Below the pieces are notes generated by a model, which was not told the DNA's origin, made no database searches, and was given only the letters and a program-made list of their open reading frames with translations. A stretch of DNA of 62,369 nucleotides from NCBI GenBank assembly GCA_964352715.1, contig CAYGSU010000014.1, forward strand, positions 1 to 62,369. Reading direction: 5' to 3'. Positions 55,658-62,369 of this stretch are shown one piece after another. The stretch comes from JAVKBW01 sp964352715 (GTDB taxonomy: Bacteria > Pseudomonadota > Alphaproteobacteria > UBA8366 > Aestuariispiraceae). A program made the translations under genes and the position numbers. Every line of letters begins with the position of its first letter. Positions within the stretch are counted from its first letter, which is position 1.

Positions 55658-56233
55658 TCAGGCCGCCAGTGTGTTGTCCGTCGAACCGGCCTGTGCAGGT
55701 TCAACATAGGCCGCGCCTTGTGGCGGTAGTGCATCGTCGAAGCAGTCTGCACCCTCGGCAGCGACCGGGCCAAAAGCGGCTTGGGCACGGGCGGCAAGTT
55801 CCGATGCTGACAGGGCTTCGATACGCTGAGCGACTGCCCAGACATGGCCGAACGGATCGACGAACCGTCCATAACGTTCGCCCCAATAGGCATCAGCCAG
55901 TGGCGTGGCGATCGTTGCGCCTGCTTCAATGGCCTTGTGCCAAAGATCATCGACGGCTTCTACGTACAGATGGACAGGTGCGGATGACCCGCCGAGCGTT
56001 GCCGGGGACACAATGCCGAATTCAGGCATTTCGTCTCCGACGCGAAGGACCGAATTGCCGATTTTCATATCGGCCTGCAACACGGTCACGCCATCCGGTG
56101 CATAGGCGATCGGGCCAACGGTTGCGGAAAAGACCGCCTTGTAAAATTCAAGCGCTGCCGTCGCATTTCTGACGATCAACACCTGCGTTGCCGTTCTGTA
56201 GCCTTTCGGCACGGGTGCTATTTTCTTGGCCAT
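55658..56233 (-). CDS. VOC-family (glyoxalase/PhnB-like) protein
   Basis: A 191-residue protein with paired beta-alpha-beta-beta-beta motifs of the vicinal oxygen chelate fold (TQVLIVRNATAALEFYKAVF and ERYGRFVDPFGHVWAVAQR). Its nearest type is PhnB-like proteins of unknown activity. The C-terminal 55 residues are Ala-rich and unusual for the family. GGAG lies before the ATG at 56233. It is divergent from the unknown gene at 56385. Confidence 0.88.
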   Translation of the reverse strand: MAKKIAPVPKGYRTATQVLIVRNATAALEFYKAVFSATVGPIAYAPDGVTVLQADMKIGNSVLRVGDEMPEFGIVSPATLGGSSAPVHLYVEAVDDLWHKAIEAGATIATPLADAYWGERYGRFVDPFGHVWAVAQRIEALSASELAARAQAAFGPVAAEGADCFDDALPPQGAAYVEPAQAGSTDNTLAA

Positions 56234-56313
56234 GCTTGTTCTCCTTGAAATTTTGCCAGGGTGACCGGAAGCCGATCTCGACTGGAAATCGGCCCTCAAC
56301 GAAAATGCCGGTC

Positions 56314-56341
56314 GGTGTCCCTTGTTTCGTTAAAGGACACC
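56314..56341. promoter_or_regulatory. Candidate operator between VOC and unknown genes
   Basis: GGTGTCC (56314-56320) and GGACACC (56335-56341) form a perfect 7-bp inverted repeat with 14-bp spacing in the divergent promoter region. No regulator gene is adjacent, so its binder is unknown. Confidence 0.35.
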
Positions 56342-56384
56342 ATGTAGCATGATGTTGTCACTGTTCTTGTGGGGTGTCAACAAT

Positions 56385-56786
56385 ATGGACCAAGATGTAG
56401 CGCTTGGCGTCACGTCGACAATCACCCAGCCTGACATTGCTTTTCTTCGGGATGCGGGCCGTCTGGGCGATTATGCCGTGGTCTATCGCTGCCATCGCCA
56501 GCAGGCTGGCGGCGGCTTCGGCGATCAGGCGAAGCACCCTTTTGCCTGGGGCGTTCTGGTCTACGTCGATGGTGGTCTGGCGCGCGTCTATTCGGCGCGA
56601 GGCCTGCCACGGGAATGGTCCGATATCAGCCGGTTGGAAAAGTGGCTGCGGTCGCAGGGGTTCTGGTACTGGTGGATGCGGAATGATCTTGAGCCGCTGG
56701 GCCTGACCGATGCGGAACCGGAAGCGTTCGACGATCTGGAAACCGCAGCCGTGCAGCCGCCGCCCTTCGGATCGACCGGCATCTGA
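56385..56786 (+). CDS. Unknown Trp-rich small protein
   Basis: I do not recognise this 133-residue protein. It is acidic towards the end and has a central Trp/Tyr-rich part (GFWYWWMRNDLEPL, DISRLEKWL). Two conserved-looking blocks, HPFAWGVLVYVDGG and YSARGLPREW, suggest a small globular domain. No signal peptide or membrane segment is visible. The ATG at 56385 follows GGGGTG; an ATG at 56349 would add a hydrophobic leader of 12 residues. Confidence 0.65.
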   Translation: MDQDVALGVTSTITQPDIAFLRDAGRLGDYAVVYRCHRQQAGGGFGDQAKHPFAWGVLVYVDGGLARVYSARGLPREWSDISRLEKWLRSQGFWYWWMRNDLEPLGLTDAEPEAFDDLETAAVQPPPFGSTGI

Positions 56787-56804
56787 CAGTCGGCGAAAGC
56801 GCTG

Positions 56805-57548
56805 TCACCGGACCTGGTATTTCTGTCCGATCCTGATATGGCCTGGCCGGAGTTTGCTTCGCTTCTCGATAATCAGGATGCTTTCGTGAATGTGCACGGC
56901 GCCGATTTCATCCCGTGCACCGAATCTTTCCGGCTCCGAATGAAACCAGGCATGCATGTCATCGGCCAGCCGCGCGGCCAGATCCATCGCTGTGCCGGCC
57001 TTGCCGTAACCGCCACCGAATTCTTCCCAGTAGGCGGTATGGGTGTCTTCAACAACATACAGACCCCCATTCTTCAGTTCGGGCCACAGGGTGCGAAAGC
57101 ATGAAAGCTGATCCGTTGCGACGTGAGACCCGTCGTCGATCACCAGATCGGGATGTCCGATCTCATCAATAACGGTTTTGAGGAAAACAGGATCGTCTTG
57201 CGATCCGATGCGAACAAGATTTGGCGGGGTTACCCGCTTTGCACAGACCGGTCTGATGTCGATGCCGCAAATGATGGCGTCCGGTCCGAAATAGGCGCGC
57301 CACATATCAAGCGACCCACCCTGGGCGACGCCGATTTCCAGCAGCGTCGGGTTTGCATCGCGAAAGGGCGAGAAATACCGCTCGTAAACCGGCATGTAAT
57401 CGACCCATTTGTTGGCGGGTCGTCCTTTGCCGGCAAAAAAAATGTCTTCTATGTCGCCGCCCTGCCGCCGCGCCTGTGCTGCGTTCAGGCTCAGTTCGAA
57501 GTCGCCGATCGGATTGTCCGGGTCATGCGGGGGGTCAGGCTGCGACAT
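56805..57548 (-). CDS. Class I SAM-dependent methyltransferase (MycE/TylF-like)
   Basis: A 247-residue methyltransferase of the type found in macrolide sugar O-methylation. LLEIGVAQGGSLDMW is the SAM-binding loop, and LVIDDGSHVATDQ with YVVEDTHTAYW carries metal-binding acids. It begins 1 bp after the stop of the DUF5672 gene. The pair suggests that a glycan or a similar surface molecule is modified; the acceptor is unknown. The longer reading from 57719 overlaps that gene and was rejected. Confidence 0.87.
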   Translation of the reverse strand: MSQPDPPHDPDNPIGDFELSLNAAQARRQGGDIEDIFFAGKGRPANKWVDYMPVYERYFSPFRDANPTLLEIGVAQGGSLDMWRAYFGPDAIICGIDIRPVCAKRVTPPNLVRIGSQDDPVFLKTVIDEIGHPDLVIDDGSHVATDQLSCFRTLWPELKNGGLYVVEDTHTAYWEEFGGGYGKAGTAMDLAARLADDMHAWFHSEPERFGARDEIGAVHIHESILIIEKRSKLRPGHIRIGQKYQVR

Positions 57549-57549
57549 G

Positions 57550-58443
57550 CTACCTTGTCCGAAGCGTATCGGCCGGCAGCAGGCGAACAGCCTGTGGGCA
57601 ATAGCCCAGAAAGTCGCGCAGGTCGCCGTCGCGCAGGGTCGTAATCTTGTGCATCCCCAGGCTCCTGTGGCGATAGATGTGCTGGGTTGCGAACATCGAG
57701 CAGGCAACCGGAGCGGCAACCCTACCGCCGATCAGATCGATATGGAACCCGAAGTAGTCGTCTTCGCCGGCTCTCCAGCAAGTGGGCGGAAACCTGTCGA
57801 GACATTCCAGCACCAGTTCCTTGTTGCGCAGGCTGAAACCGCCGCAGCCGCCATGGATGACAAAACCCATCGGCCGTCTGGCCGGCCAGTAGGCGCTGAC
57901 CAGATCGTAATCGGCAAAATCCGTCAGTTCGTAGTCGCGCCCCGCGCATACTATCGCATCGGTCTGAAAGATCAGCACCCGGTTTCGCGCCGGTATCGAT
58001 CGCCAGAAAGCCGACGATAAAAGAAGTGCGTTGTAGGCGGCTTTCGTCAGGCCGCTGATCGGAAGTTCGACCAGGCGAACGAAACCGGCATCGATCAGGT
58101 CGGCCAGAACGTGCCTGACATGCGCGCCATTGTCGCGCCCGTGGTAGATCTGGATCGGCAGGCCGAGTTCCCGGTGAACCGTGCGGACCGTGAAGGCCAG
58201 GTCTTCGGTGGGCCGTGTTTCGACAATGACGGCCCAGATCGCACTATCGCCGTCGGCGGCGTCTGTTTCGGTCAACCGATCCGCTGTTTTTTCGATCGCA
58301 CAGAAATCAGGACGGTTGATGAGTTGGCGTTGTGTTTTATAGACTTCGGCGATGTGGTCCGGCAGAAGTGTCGCGGGGGTCGCGCCGCGCTGCATCAGCA
58401 AATGAAGCAGCCGTCTGGCTGTTGTGAGAGAGGCGTCGCCCAT
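57550..58443 (-). CDS. DUF5672-family (glycosyltransferase-like) protein
   Basis: A 297-residue protein with DUF5672 features: LIFQTDAIVC, GGCGGFSLRNKELVLECL and a WRAGEDDYFGFH block, which resemble donor-binding and acidic motifs of glycosyltransferase folds. A helical N-terminal stretch of about 60 residues precedes it. The ATG at 58443 has no clear ribosome site. It is followed with 1 bp spacing by a MycE-like methyltransferase, so they act on the same product. Confidence 0.82.
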   Translation of the reverse strand: MGDASLTTARRLLHLLMQRGATPATLLPDHIAEVYKTQRQLINRPDFCAIEKTADRLTETDAADGDSAIWAVIVETRPTEDLAFTVRTVHRELGLPIQIYHGRDNGAHVRHVLADLIDAGFVRLVELPISGLTKAAYNALLLSSAFWRSIPARNRVLIFQTDAIVCAGRDYELTDFADYDLVSAYWPARRPMGFVIHGGCGGFSLRNKELVLECLDRFPPTCWRAGEDDYFGFHIDLIGGRVAAPVACSMFATQHIYRHRSLGMHKITTLRDGDLRDFLGYCPQAVRLLPADTLRTR

Positions 58444-58518
58444 TCGATAATCCCGATTGGTCCGGACAGATGCCGGATACTACCACAGGATGAACGAGGA
58501 ACGACAAGTATGTGATTT

Positions 58519-58595
58519 TGGTCGGAGTGGGAGGATTCGAACCTCCGGCCCCTGCCTCCCGAAGACAGTGCTCTACCAGGCTGAGCTACACTCCG
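58519..58595 (-). tRNA. tRNA-Pro (anticodon CGG)
   Basis: A 77-nt tRNA with encoded CCA. The acceptor stem is CGGAGTG/CACTCCG, the D-arm GCTC..GAGC, the anticodon stem-loop CTGTC-TTCGGGA-GGCAG gives anticodon CGG, and the T-arm is GGAGG-TTCGAAT-CCTCC. All stems pair with only the usual G-U. Confidence 0.97.
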
Positions 58596-58722
58596 TTTGA
58601 AAATCTGCTCGCCAAGAGGCGGCGTTATAACCTTGCCCTGTTGCCGGTGCAAGACGGATAATACCGTGCCAGGGAAGTTCCGGCAGGTATTTCCGGATAG
58701 CAGCGGCGAAGAGGGAAGGGAC

Positions 58723-59268
58723 GTGGCAAACGCGATCGAAGATGTTCTGACATTCTGGTTCGAAACCCTGACGCCGAAGGACTGGTGGCAGAAAAGCGAC
58801 GCGGTTGACGCCGAAATTCGCGACCGGTTTCTGGGGCTCCATGGGCAGGCCGAAGCAGGCGATCTGGATGGCTGGTCTGATAGTCCAGACGGCGCCCTGG
58901 CCCTGGTGATCGTGCTCGACCAGTTTCCGCGCAACATGTTCCGCGATACCGGCGATATGTACCGAACCGACGGCAAGGCCCTCGCGCTGGCCCGGGCGGC
59001 TGTCAAAAAGGGTCAGGACAGCAAAGTTCCCGAGGGCCGCAGGCTGTTTTTCTACCTGCCCTTCGAACACAGCGAAGACCTGGCGGATCAGGACCTGTGC
59101 TGCGATCTGGTGGCCAAACTGGATGACAAGGAACTGCTGCAGTTTGCCGAAGCCCATCGCCGGATTATTCGCCGGTTTGGCCGTTTTCCGCACCGGAACG
59201 CCCTGCTGGGGCGGGCGTCGACGCGGGAGGAAACCGAATTTCTGAAAGAAGACGGCTCTTCCTTCTGA
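58723..59268 (+). CDS. DUF924-family protein
   Basis: A 181-residue soluble, all-helical protein of DUF924 (TPR-like fold). Typical stretches are EDVLTFWFE near the start, VIVLDQFPRNMFRDT, FFYLPFEHSEDL and HRRIIRRFGRFPHRN. Its activity is not known. The start is GTG 58723 with AAGGG close upstream; codons further 5' lie next to the tRNA gene and are not conserved. Confidence 0.9.
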   Translation: MANAIEDVLTFWFETLTPKDWWQKSDAVDAEIRDRFLGLHGQAEAGDLDGWSDSPDGALALVIVLDQFPRNMFRDTGDMYRTDGKALALARAAVKKGQDSKVPEGRRLFFYLPFEHSEDLADQDLCCDLVAKLDDKELLQFAEAHRRIIRRFGRFPHRNALLGRASTREETEFLKEDGSSF

Positions 59269-59351
59269 AGTTGGTGTATAATTGCGTTCGATACGGGAAT
59301 GGCGGATAATTTTGCCACTGCGGGTGGCGAGGCTTCGCTTCGCCCGTCGCG

Positions 59352-59385
59352 AAAAAAGGCAAAAGCCCGGCACGGCAAGCCGGGC
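59352..59385 (-). terminator. Intrinsic terminator on the minus strand in front of the CBS gene
   Basis: GCCCGGC (59365-59371) and GCCGGGC (59379-59385) pair with a 7-nt loop. On the minus strand the stem is followed by TTTTGCCTTTTTTC. No minus-strand gene ends here; the nearest, the polyprenyl synthase, stops 485 bp upstream. On the plus strand the same hairpin sits in the 5' leader of the CBS gene. Confidence 0.65.
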
Positions 59386-59403
59386 ATGGGGAAAGGAAAA
59401 ACC

Positions 59404-59838
59404 ATGACAGTTGCATCGATTCTGAAAACGAAGGGGTCGGAAACGATAACGCTTTCCGACTCCAGTACTGTTGAACAGGCGGTTGCGTTGCTGGCGGAAA
59501 AGCGAATAGGCGCGGTGGTCGTCGCGAATGCTAACGGCGGCGTCGCCGGTATTTTTTCCGAACGCGATATTGTGCGCGGCCTAAGCTCGCTCGGTACGGA
59601 TTTGCTGCAAAGCCCGGTTTCCGGGCTGATGACACGCGATGTCGTCACCTGCGCCACATCGGACACCATCGACACGGTGATGGAAAAGATGTCCCAGGGA
59701 CGGTTCCGTCACGTGCCGGTCCTGGAGAACGGCATGCTTGCGGGTATCATTTCGATCGGCGATATCGTGAAGAGCAAGATCAGCCAGCTCGAACAGGAAA
59801 CCTCGGCGATGCGCGACTATATCGCCGGTCACGGCTAG
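59404..59838 (+). CDS. CBS-domain pair protein
   Basis: A 144-residue stand-alone Bateman module with two CBS motifs (about 10-65 and 75-132), for example GVAGIFSERDIVRGL and MLAGIISIGDIVKSKI. Such proteins bind adenosine nucleotides and may control other enzymes; the partner is not evident. The ATG at 59404 follows GGGGAAAGGA. A reading from 59299 covers the hairpin region and was rejected. Confidence 0.93.
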   Translation: MTVASILKTKGSETITLSDSSTVEQAVALLAEKRIGAVVVANANGGVAGIFSERDIVRGLSSLGTDLLQSPVSGLMTRDVVTCATSDTIDTVMEKMSQGRFRHVPVLENGMLAGIISIGDIVKSKISQLEQETSAMRDYIAGHG

Positions 59839-59869
59839 GCCGGGTGTTCAGGCTGAAGGCAGCGGCTGG

Positions 59870-60892
59870 TCAATAAGCGCGTTCGACGCAGAAATCGACC
59901 AGTTCCAGCAGGGCCGATTTTACATCGCTGTCCGGGAACACGCCCAGTGCATCCTTGGCGATTTTTGCATAGTGTCGCGCGCGTTCCACGGAATCGGCCA
60001 GAGTATTGTGACGAACCATCAGCGATACGGCGTGGTCGAGGTCGCCGTCGCGGATATCCTGATGTTCCAGCGTACGGGCCCAGAATTCCCGTTCCTCTGC
60101 CGACCCCCGCCGCCAGGCCAGCAGAACCGGCAGCGTGACCTTGCCGTCACGGAAATCGTCACCGATGGTTTTGCCCAGATCGGCCTGTTTGGCGGAATAG
60201 TCCAGAACGTCGTCGATCAGCTGGAACGTGATGCCCAGATTGACGCCGAAGCTTTCCAGTGCGTCCTCTTCCACCTTAGGCCTGTCGGCAACAACGGCGC
60301 CAACCCTCGCGGCGGCTGCGAACAACACCGCTGTCTTGGACCGGATGACTTCCAGATACGCTTCTTCCGTTGTCTGCGGATCGTTCGCCGTCATGAGCTG
60401 CAGAACTTCGCCTTCGGCGATCACCGCCGATGCGTTGGATAGGATTTTCAAAACGTCGAGCGACCCGTCCGCCACCATCAACTGAAATGCGCGGGAGAAA
60501 AGAAAATCGCCGACCAGCACCGACGCCTGGTTTCCCCAGACCGCATTCGCGCTGTCCTGGCCGCGCCGAAGATCGCTTTCGTCAACGACGTCGTCATGCA
60601 GCAGGGTGGCCGTGTGGATGAATTCAACGCAGGTTGCGAGATGAATGTGGCGGTCACCGGAATAACCGCAAAGCCGGGCCGCGGCGAGGGTCAGCATCGG
60701 CCGCAGGCGCTTGCCGCCGGCAGCGATAATGTGCCCGGCAAGCTGCGGGATCAGCGCTACGGGGGACTGCATCTTGTCGATGATGCGCTGGTTTACGGAC
60801 TTGATATCGTCTTCAACCAGCGTGAACAGCCGATCGACCGAAGACCCTTTTTTCGCGCCGCCCTTTACGCCCAGTTCAATGACCACAGACAC
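59870..60892 (-). CDS. ispB: All-trans polyprenyl diphosphate synthase (octa/decaprenyl)
   Basis: Prenyl elongase that makes the ubiquinone side chain. The first Asp-rich motif DDVVDE begins at residue 100 and the second is DDVLDY; GGKRLRP binds the allylic substrate. The 340-residue product is of the long-chain type; chain length cannot be read with certainty. The start is GTG 60892. It is divergent from the DUF2007-methyltransferase gene, an arrangement often seen in Alphaproteobacteria. Confidence 0.92.
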   Translation of the reverse strand: MSVVIELGVKGGAKKGSSVDRLFTLVEDDIKSVNQRIIDKMQSPVALIPQLAGHIIAAGGKRLRPMLTLAAARLCGYSGDRHIHLATCVEFIHTATLLHDDVVDESDLRRGQDSANAVWGNQASVLVGDFLFSRAFQLMVADGSLDVLKILSNASAVIAEGEVLQLMTANDPQTTEEAYLEVIRSKTAVLFAAAARVGAVVADRPKVEEDALESFGVNLGITFQLIDDVLDYSAKQADLGKTIGDDFRDGKVTLPVLLAWRRGSAEEREFWARTLEHQDIRDGDLDHAVSLMVRHNTLADSVERARHYAKIAKDALGVFPDSDVKSALLELVDFCVERAY

Positions 60893-61042
60893 CGATACAT
60901 TATCCCCAAAAAAACGGCGCTTGACGCACCGTTGCTTGTGATCACCATACCGGACAAGGGCAGGTGGTCAAGACTGCTACACGCCGCACCTGCCTTGGCG
61001 GTTTTGCTGTCTTTATACGTGACATTTGACGTTTGGATTTTC

Positions 61043-62089
61043 ATGCGGGAACTGCTTCGTTCGAACGATCTGGTGCGGCTTTCGTTCATTGAAGCCGTGT
61101 TGTCCGATGCCGGTATCGATGTTCTGGTCATGGATCATTTTACCAGTGCGGTAGAAGGCTCCATCGGGGCGCTTCCGCGCCGTGTGATGGTGGACGAGGA
61201 CGAACTGGATCGCGCCCGCACCCTCGTTGCCGCCATGGAGGATGAAGCGGGAGCCAGCCCGGATTTCGGCATCCCCGCCAGCGTCTCTGCGGGCGAAGGC
61301 ACGGGGATCACCGGCGACCGTTTTCATGCCGGGCGGGTAGAAGCCCTGCAGCCCGTGGAAGGCTATCGGGCGGCGATTGATCCTGTTCTGCTGGCGGCGT
61401 CGCTCGACCGGCCCGTTCACCGACACCGTCACCGGTTGCTGGATGTCGGCTGTGGCGCGGGCGTAGCCAGCCTGTGCGCGGCATCCCTGATCCGGGCGTT
61501 GCCGGAAAACCATCCGGCAGATGTCACGATAACCGGCATCGATATCGACCGGACCATGCTGGACCTGGCGTCCCGGTCGATTGCGCGGAACGGGTATGAT
61601 CACGGCAATGTGACGATTGATGTCGGGGTGTCGGATATCTCAGATGCTTCGTCATGGCCCGAAGCAGGGGGATGGGATCAGGTGTTTTCCAACCCGCCCT
61701 ATCTGGAAGCCGGAACGGCCCGTGGCCGGGCTCGCCCAGACGCCGATACGGCGAATATGGAAACCACGGTCGACCTGAAGGACTGGGTGGGTTTCATGAT
61801 CGCCATGGCAAAGCCGAAAGGACGGCTTGTCCTTGTTCACCGCGCGGATCGCGTAAGCGAAATTACGGCGGCTTTCCGGCAGGGTGGCGTCGGCGCAATT
61901 GAAATCTTTCCGTTTTGGCCAAAACAGGGTGCTGCGGCCAAACGGGTTATCGTTCGGGGCCGGAAAGGCGTTCGAACGGCCGACCGGCTGCTGCCCGGCA
62001 TGGTGTTGCACCGGGCAGACGGCAGCTTCACCGATGATGCGGAAGCGGTTCTGAACGGCGATGCCTGGCTGCCGTTTGCCGATGGATAA
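61043..62089 (+). CDS. DUF2007 domain fused to a TrmN6-like methyltransferase
   Basis: A 348-residue protein. Residues 1-68 are a DUF2007 domain (MRELLRSNDLVRLSFIEA, EGSIGALPRRVMV), normally a separate small protein. Residues from about 85 are a SAM-dependent N6-adenine methyltransferase of the tRNA1(Val) TrmN6 type, with LLDVGCGAGVASL and NPPY (217-220). There is no stop between the two. The ATG at 61043 matches usual DUF2007 starts; upstream codons antisense to the polyprenyl synthase gene are not coding. The RNA substrate is inferred from the family. Confidence 0.88.
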   Translation: MRELLRSNDLVRLSFIEAVLSDAGIDVLVMDHFTSAVEGSIGALPRRVMVDEDELDRARTLVAAMEDEAGASPDFGIPASVSAGEGTGITGDRFHAGRVEALQPVEGYRAAIDPVLLAASLDRPVHRHRHRLLDVGCGAGVASLCAASLIRALPENHPADVTITGIDIDRTMLDLASRSIARNGYDHGNVTIDVGVSDISDASSWPEAGGWDQVFSNPPYLEAGTARGRARPDADTANMETTVDLKDWVGFMIAMAKPKGRLVLVHRADRVSEITAAFRQGGVGAIEIFPFWPKQGAAAKRVIVRGRKGVRTADRLLPGMVLHRADGSFTDDAEAVLNGDAWLPFADG

Positions 62090-62292
62090 ATCTGATTGGA
62101 TTTTTCCGCAGTTTTTTGCTATAAATCAGAGGTTCCAGGTGATTGTCGTCACGGGCGGGAGAATCCGTTCGTGTTAGTATCAAGGATCGTCATATCTGGA
62201 ATAGAAATTGCTAGGCAACAGAAGTTGCTTTCGGGGTTGCCCGATTACAGGCCGCAGGATGCGGCTAACAGACCAGAAAGGTCCGGAACGCT

Positions 62293-62369
62293 ATGGTTTC
62301 CGATGTCAGAAACTTTGCAGCGGTAACGCTCGCCAATTCGCTGAATCAGTATCTTCAGCCTGTCGGCTT
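62293..62369 (+). CDS. Possible start of a gene cut by the window end
   Basis: An ATG with GGAA 6 nt upstream opens a frame of 25 codons (begins MVSDVRNFAAVTLANSLNQ) that runs to the window edge without a stop. Too little is visible to name it. The rest of 62090-62292 shows no gene. Confidence 0.35.
   Translation, partial: MVSDVRNFAAVTLANSLNQYLQPVG

Noticed and set aside
60596..61042. N-terminal extension of the DUF2007-methyltransferase frame
   Set aside because: It is antisense to the polyprenyl synthase, and the sequence from 61043 starts exactly like other DUF2007 proteins.
62096..62326. A 76-codon plus-strand frame at the window end
   Set aside because: It starts at TTG directly after the previous gene, has no family features, and overlaps a better-placed ATG at 62293.

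Overview
The window reads as a chromosomal segment of an alphaproteobacterium, probably Rhodospirillales-like. It is a scaffold from a draft or metagenome assembly, because two runs of exactly 100 N each sit between identical 55-bp sequence ends. The alphaproteobacterial assignment rests on the gene order (division and cell wall cluster, then lpxC, bamD, recN, ligA), on DUF1127 and DUF2336 proteins, and on direct-repeat SOS boxes of the form GTTC-N7-GTTC. LpxC, BamD and a periplasmic lytic transglycosylase show a Gram-negative envelope. All functions are inferred from sequence alone.

Layout. At 1-4223 (minus) lie a truncated radical SAM gene with an SOS-box array over its start, moaB, a gap-split soluble lytic transglycosylase and a DUF1127 gene. 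A plus-strand aminopeptidase P follows. At 6406-10348 (minus) are an SDR, two tandem DMT permeases and a secreted subtilase. At 10429-35305 (minus) is one large cluster: mraZ, rsmH, ftsL, ftsI, murE, murF, mraY, murD, ftsW, murG, murC, murB, ddl, ftsQ, ftsA, ftsZ, lpxC, bamD, recN, ligA. Many of its junctions are ATGA overlaps, and four 10-bp-phased TGGG repeats precede mraZ as a likely MraZ operator.

At 35601-39595 there is a MarR regulator facing a class II aldolase plus MtnA pair, which fits salvage of methylthioadenosine or 5'-deoxyadenosine, and then a non-pyrrolysine MttB-family methyltransferase. At 39676-47463 two class III adenylate cyclases with the same C-terminal tail flank a DUF2336 protein, a c-type cytochrome and a metallo-hydrolase. 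The second cyclase follows a protein built from 36-residue coiled-coil repeats.

The most unusual region is 48852-55563 (minus). It encodes a nitrilase-family hydrolase, a large Orn/Lys/Arg-type decarboxylase, an ATP-grasp enzyme with a histone-H1-like Lys/Ala tail encoded partly by a 45-bp minisatellite, and a C45-family acyltransferase or hydrolase. Together they look like a dedicated pathway for making and processing amides of decarboxylated basic amino acids. I do not know of a characterised product.

The last part (55658-62369) holds a VOC protein, an unknown Trp-rich protein, a DUF5672 and methyltransferase pair, tRNA-Pro(CGG), a DUF924 protein, a CBS-domain protein, a polyprenyl diphosphate synthase, a DUF2007-methyltransferase fusion and the possible start of another gene.
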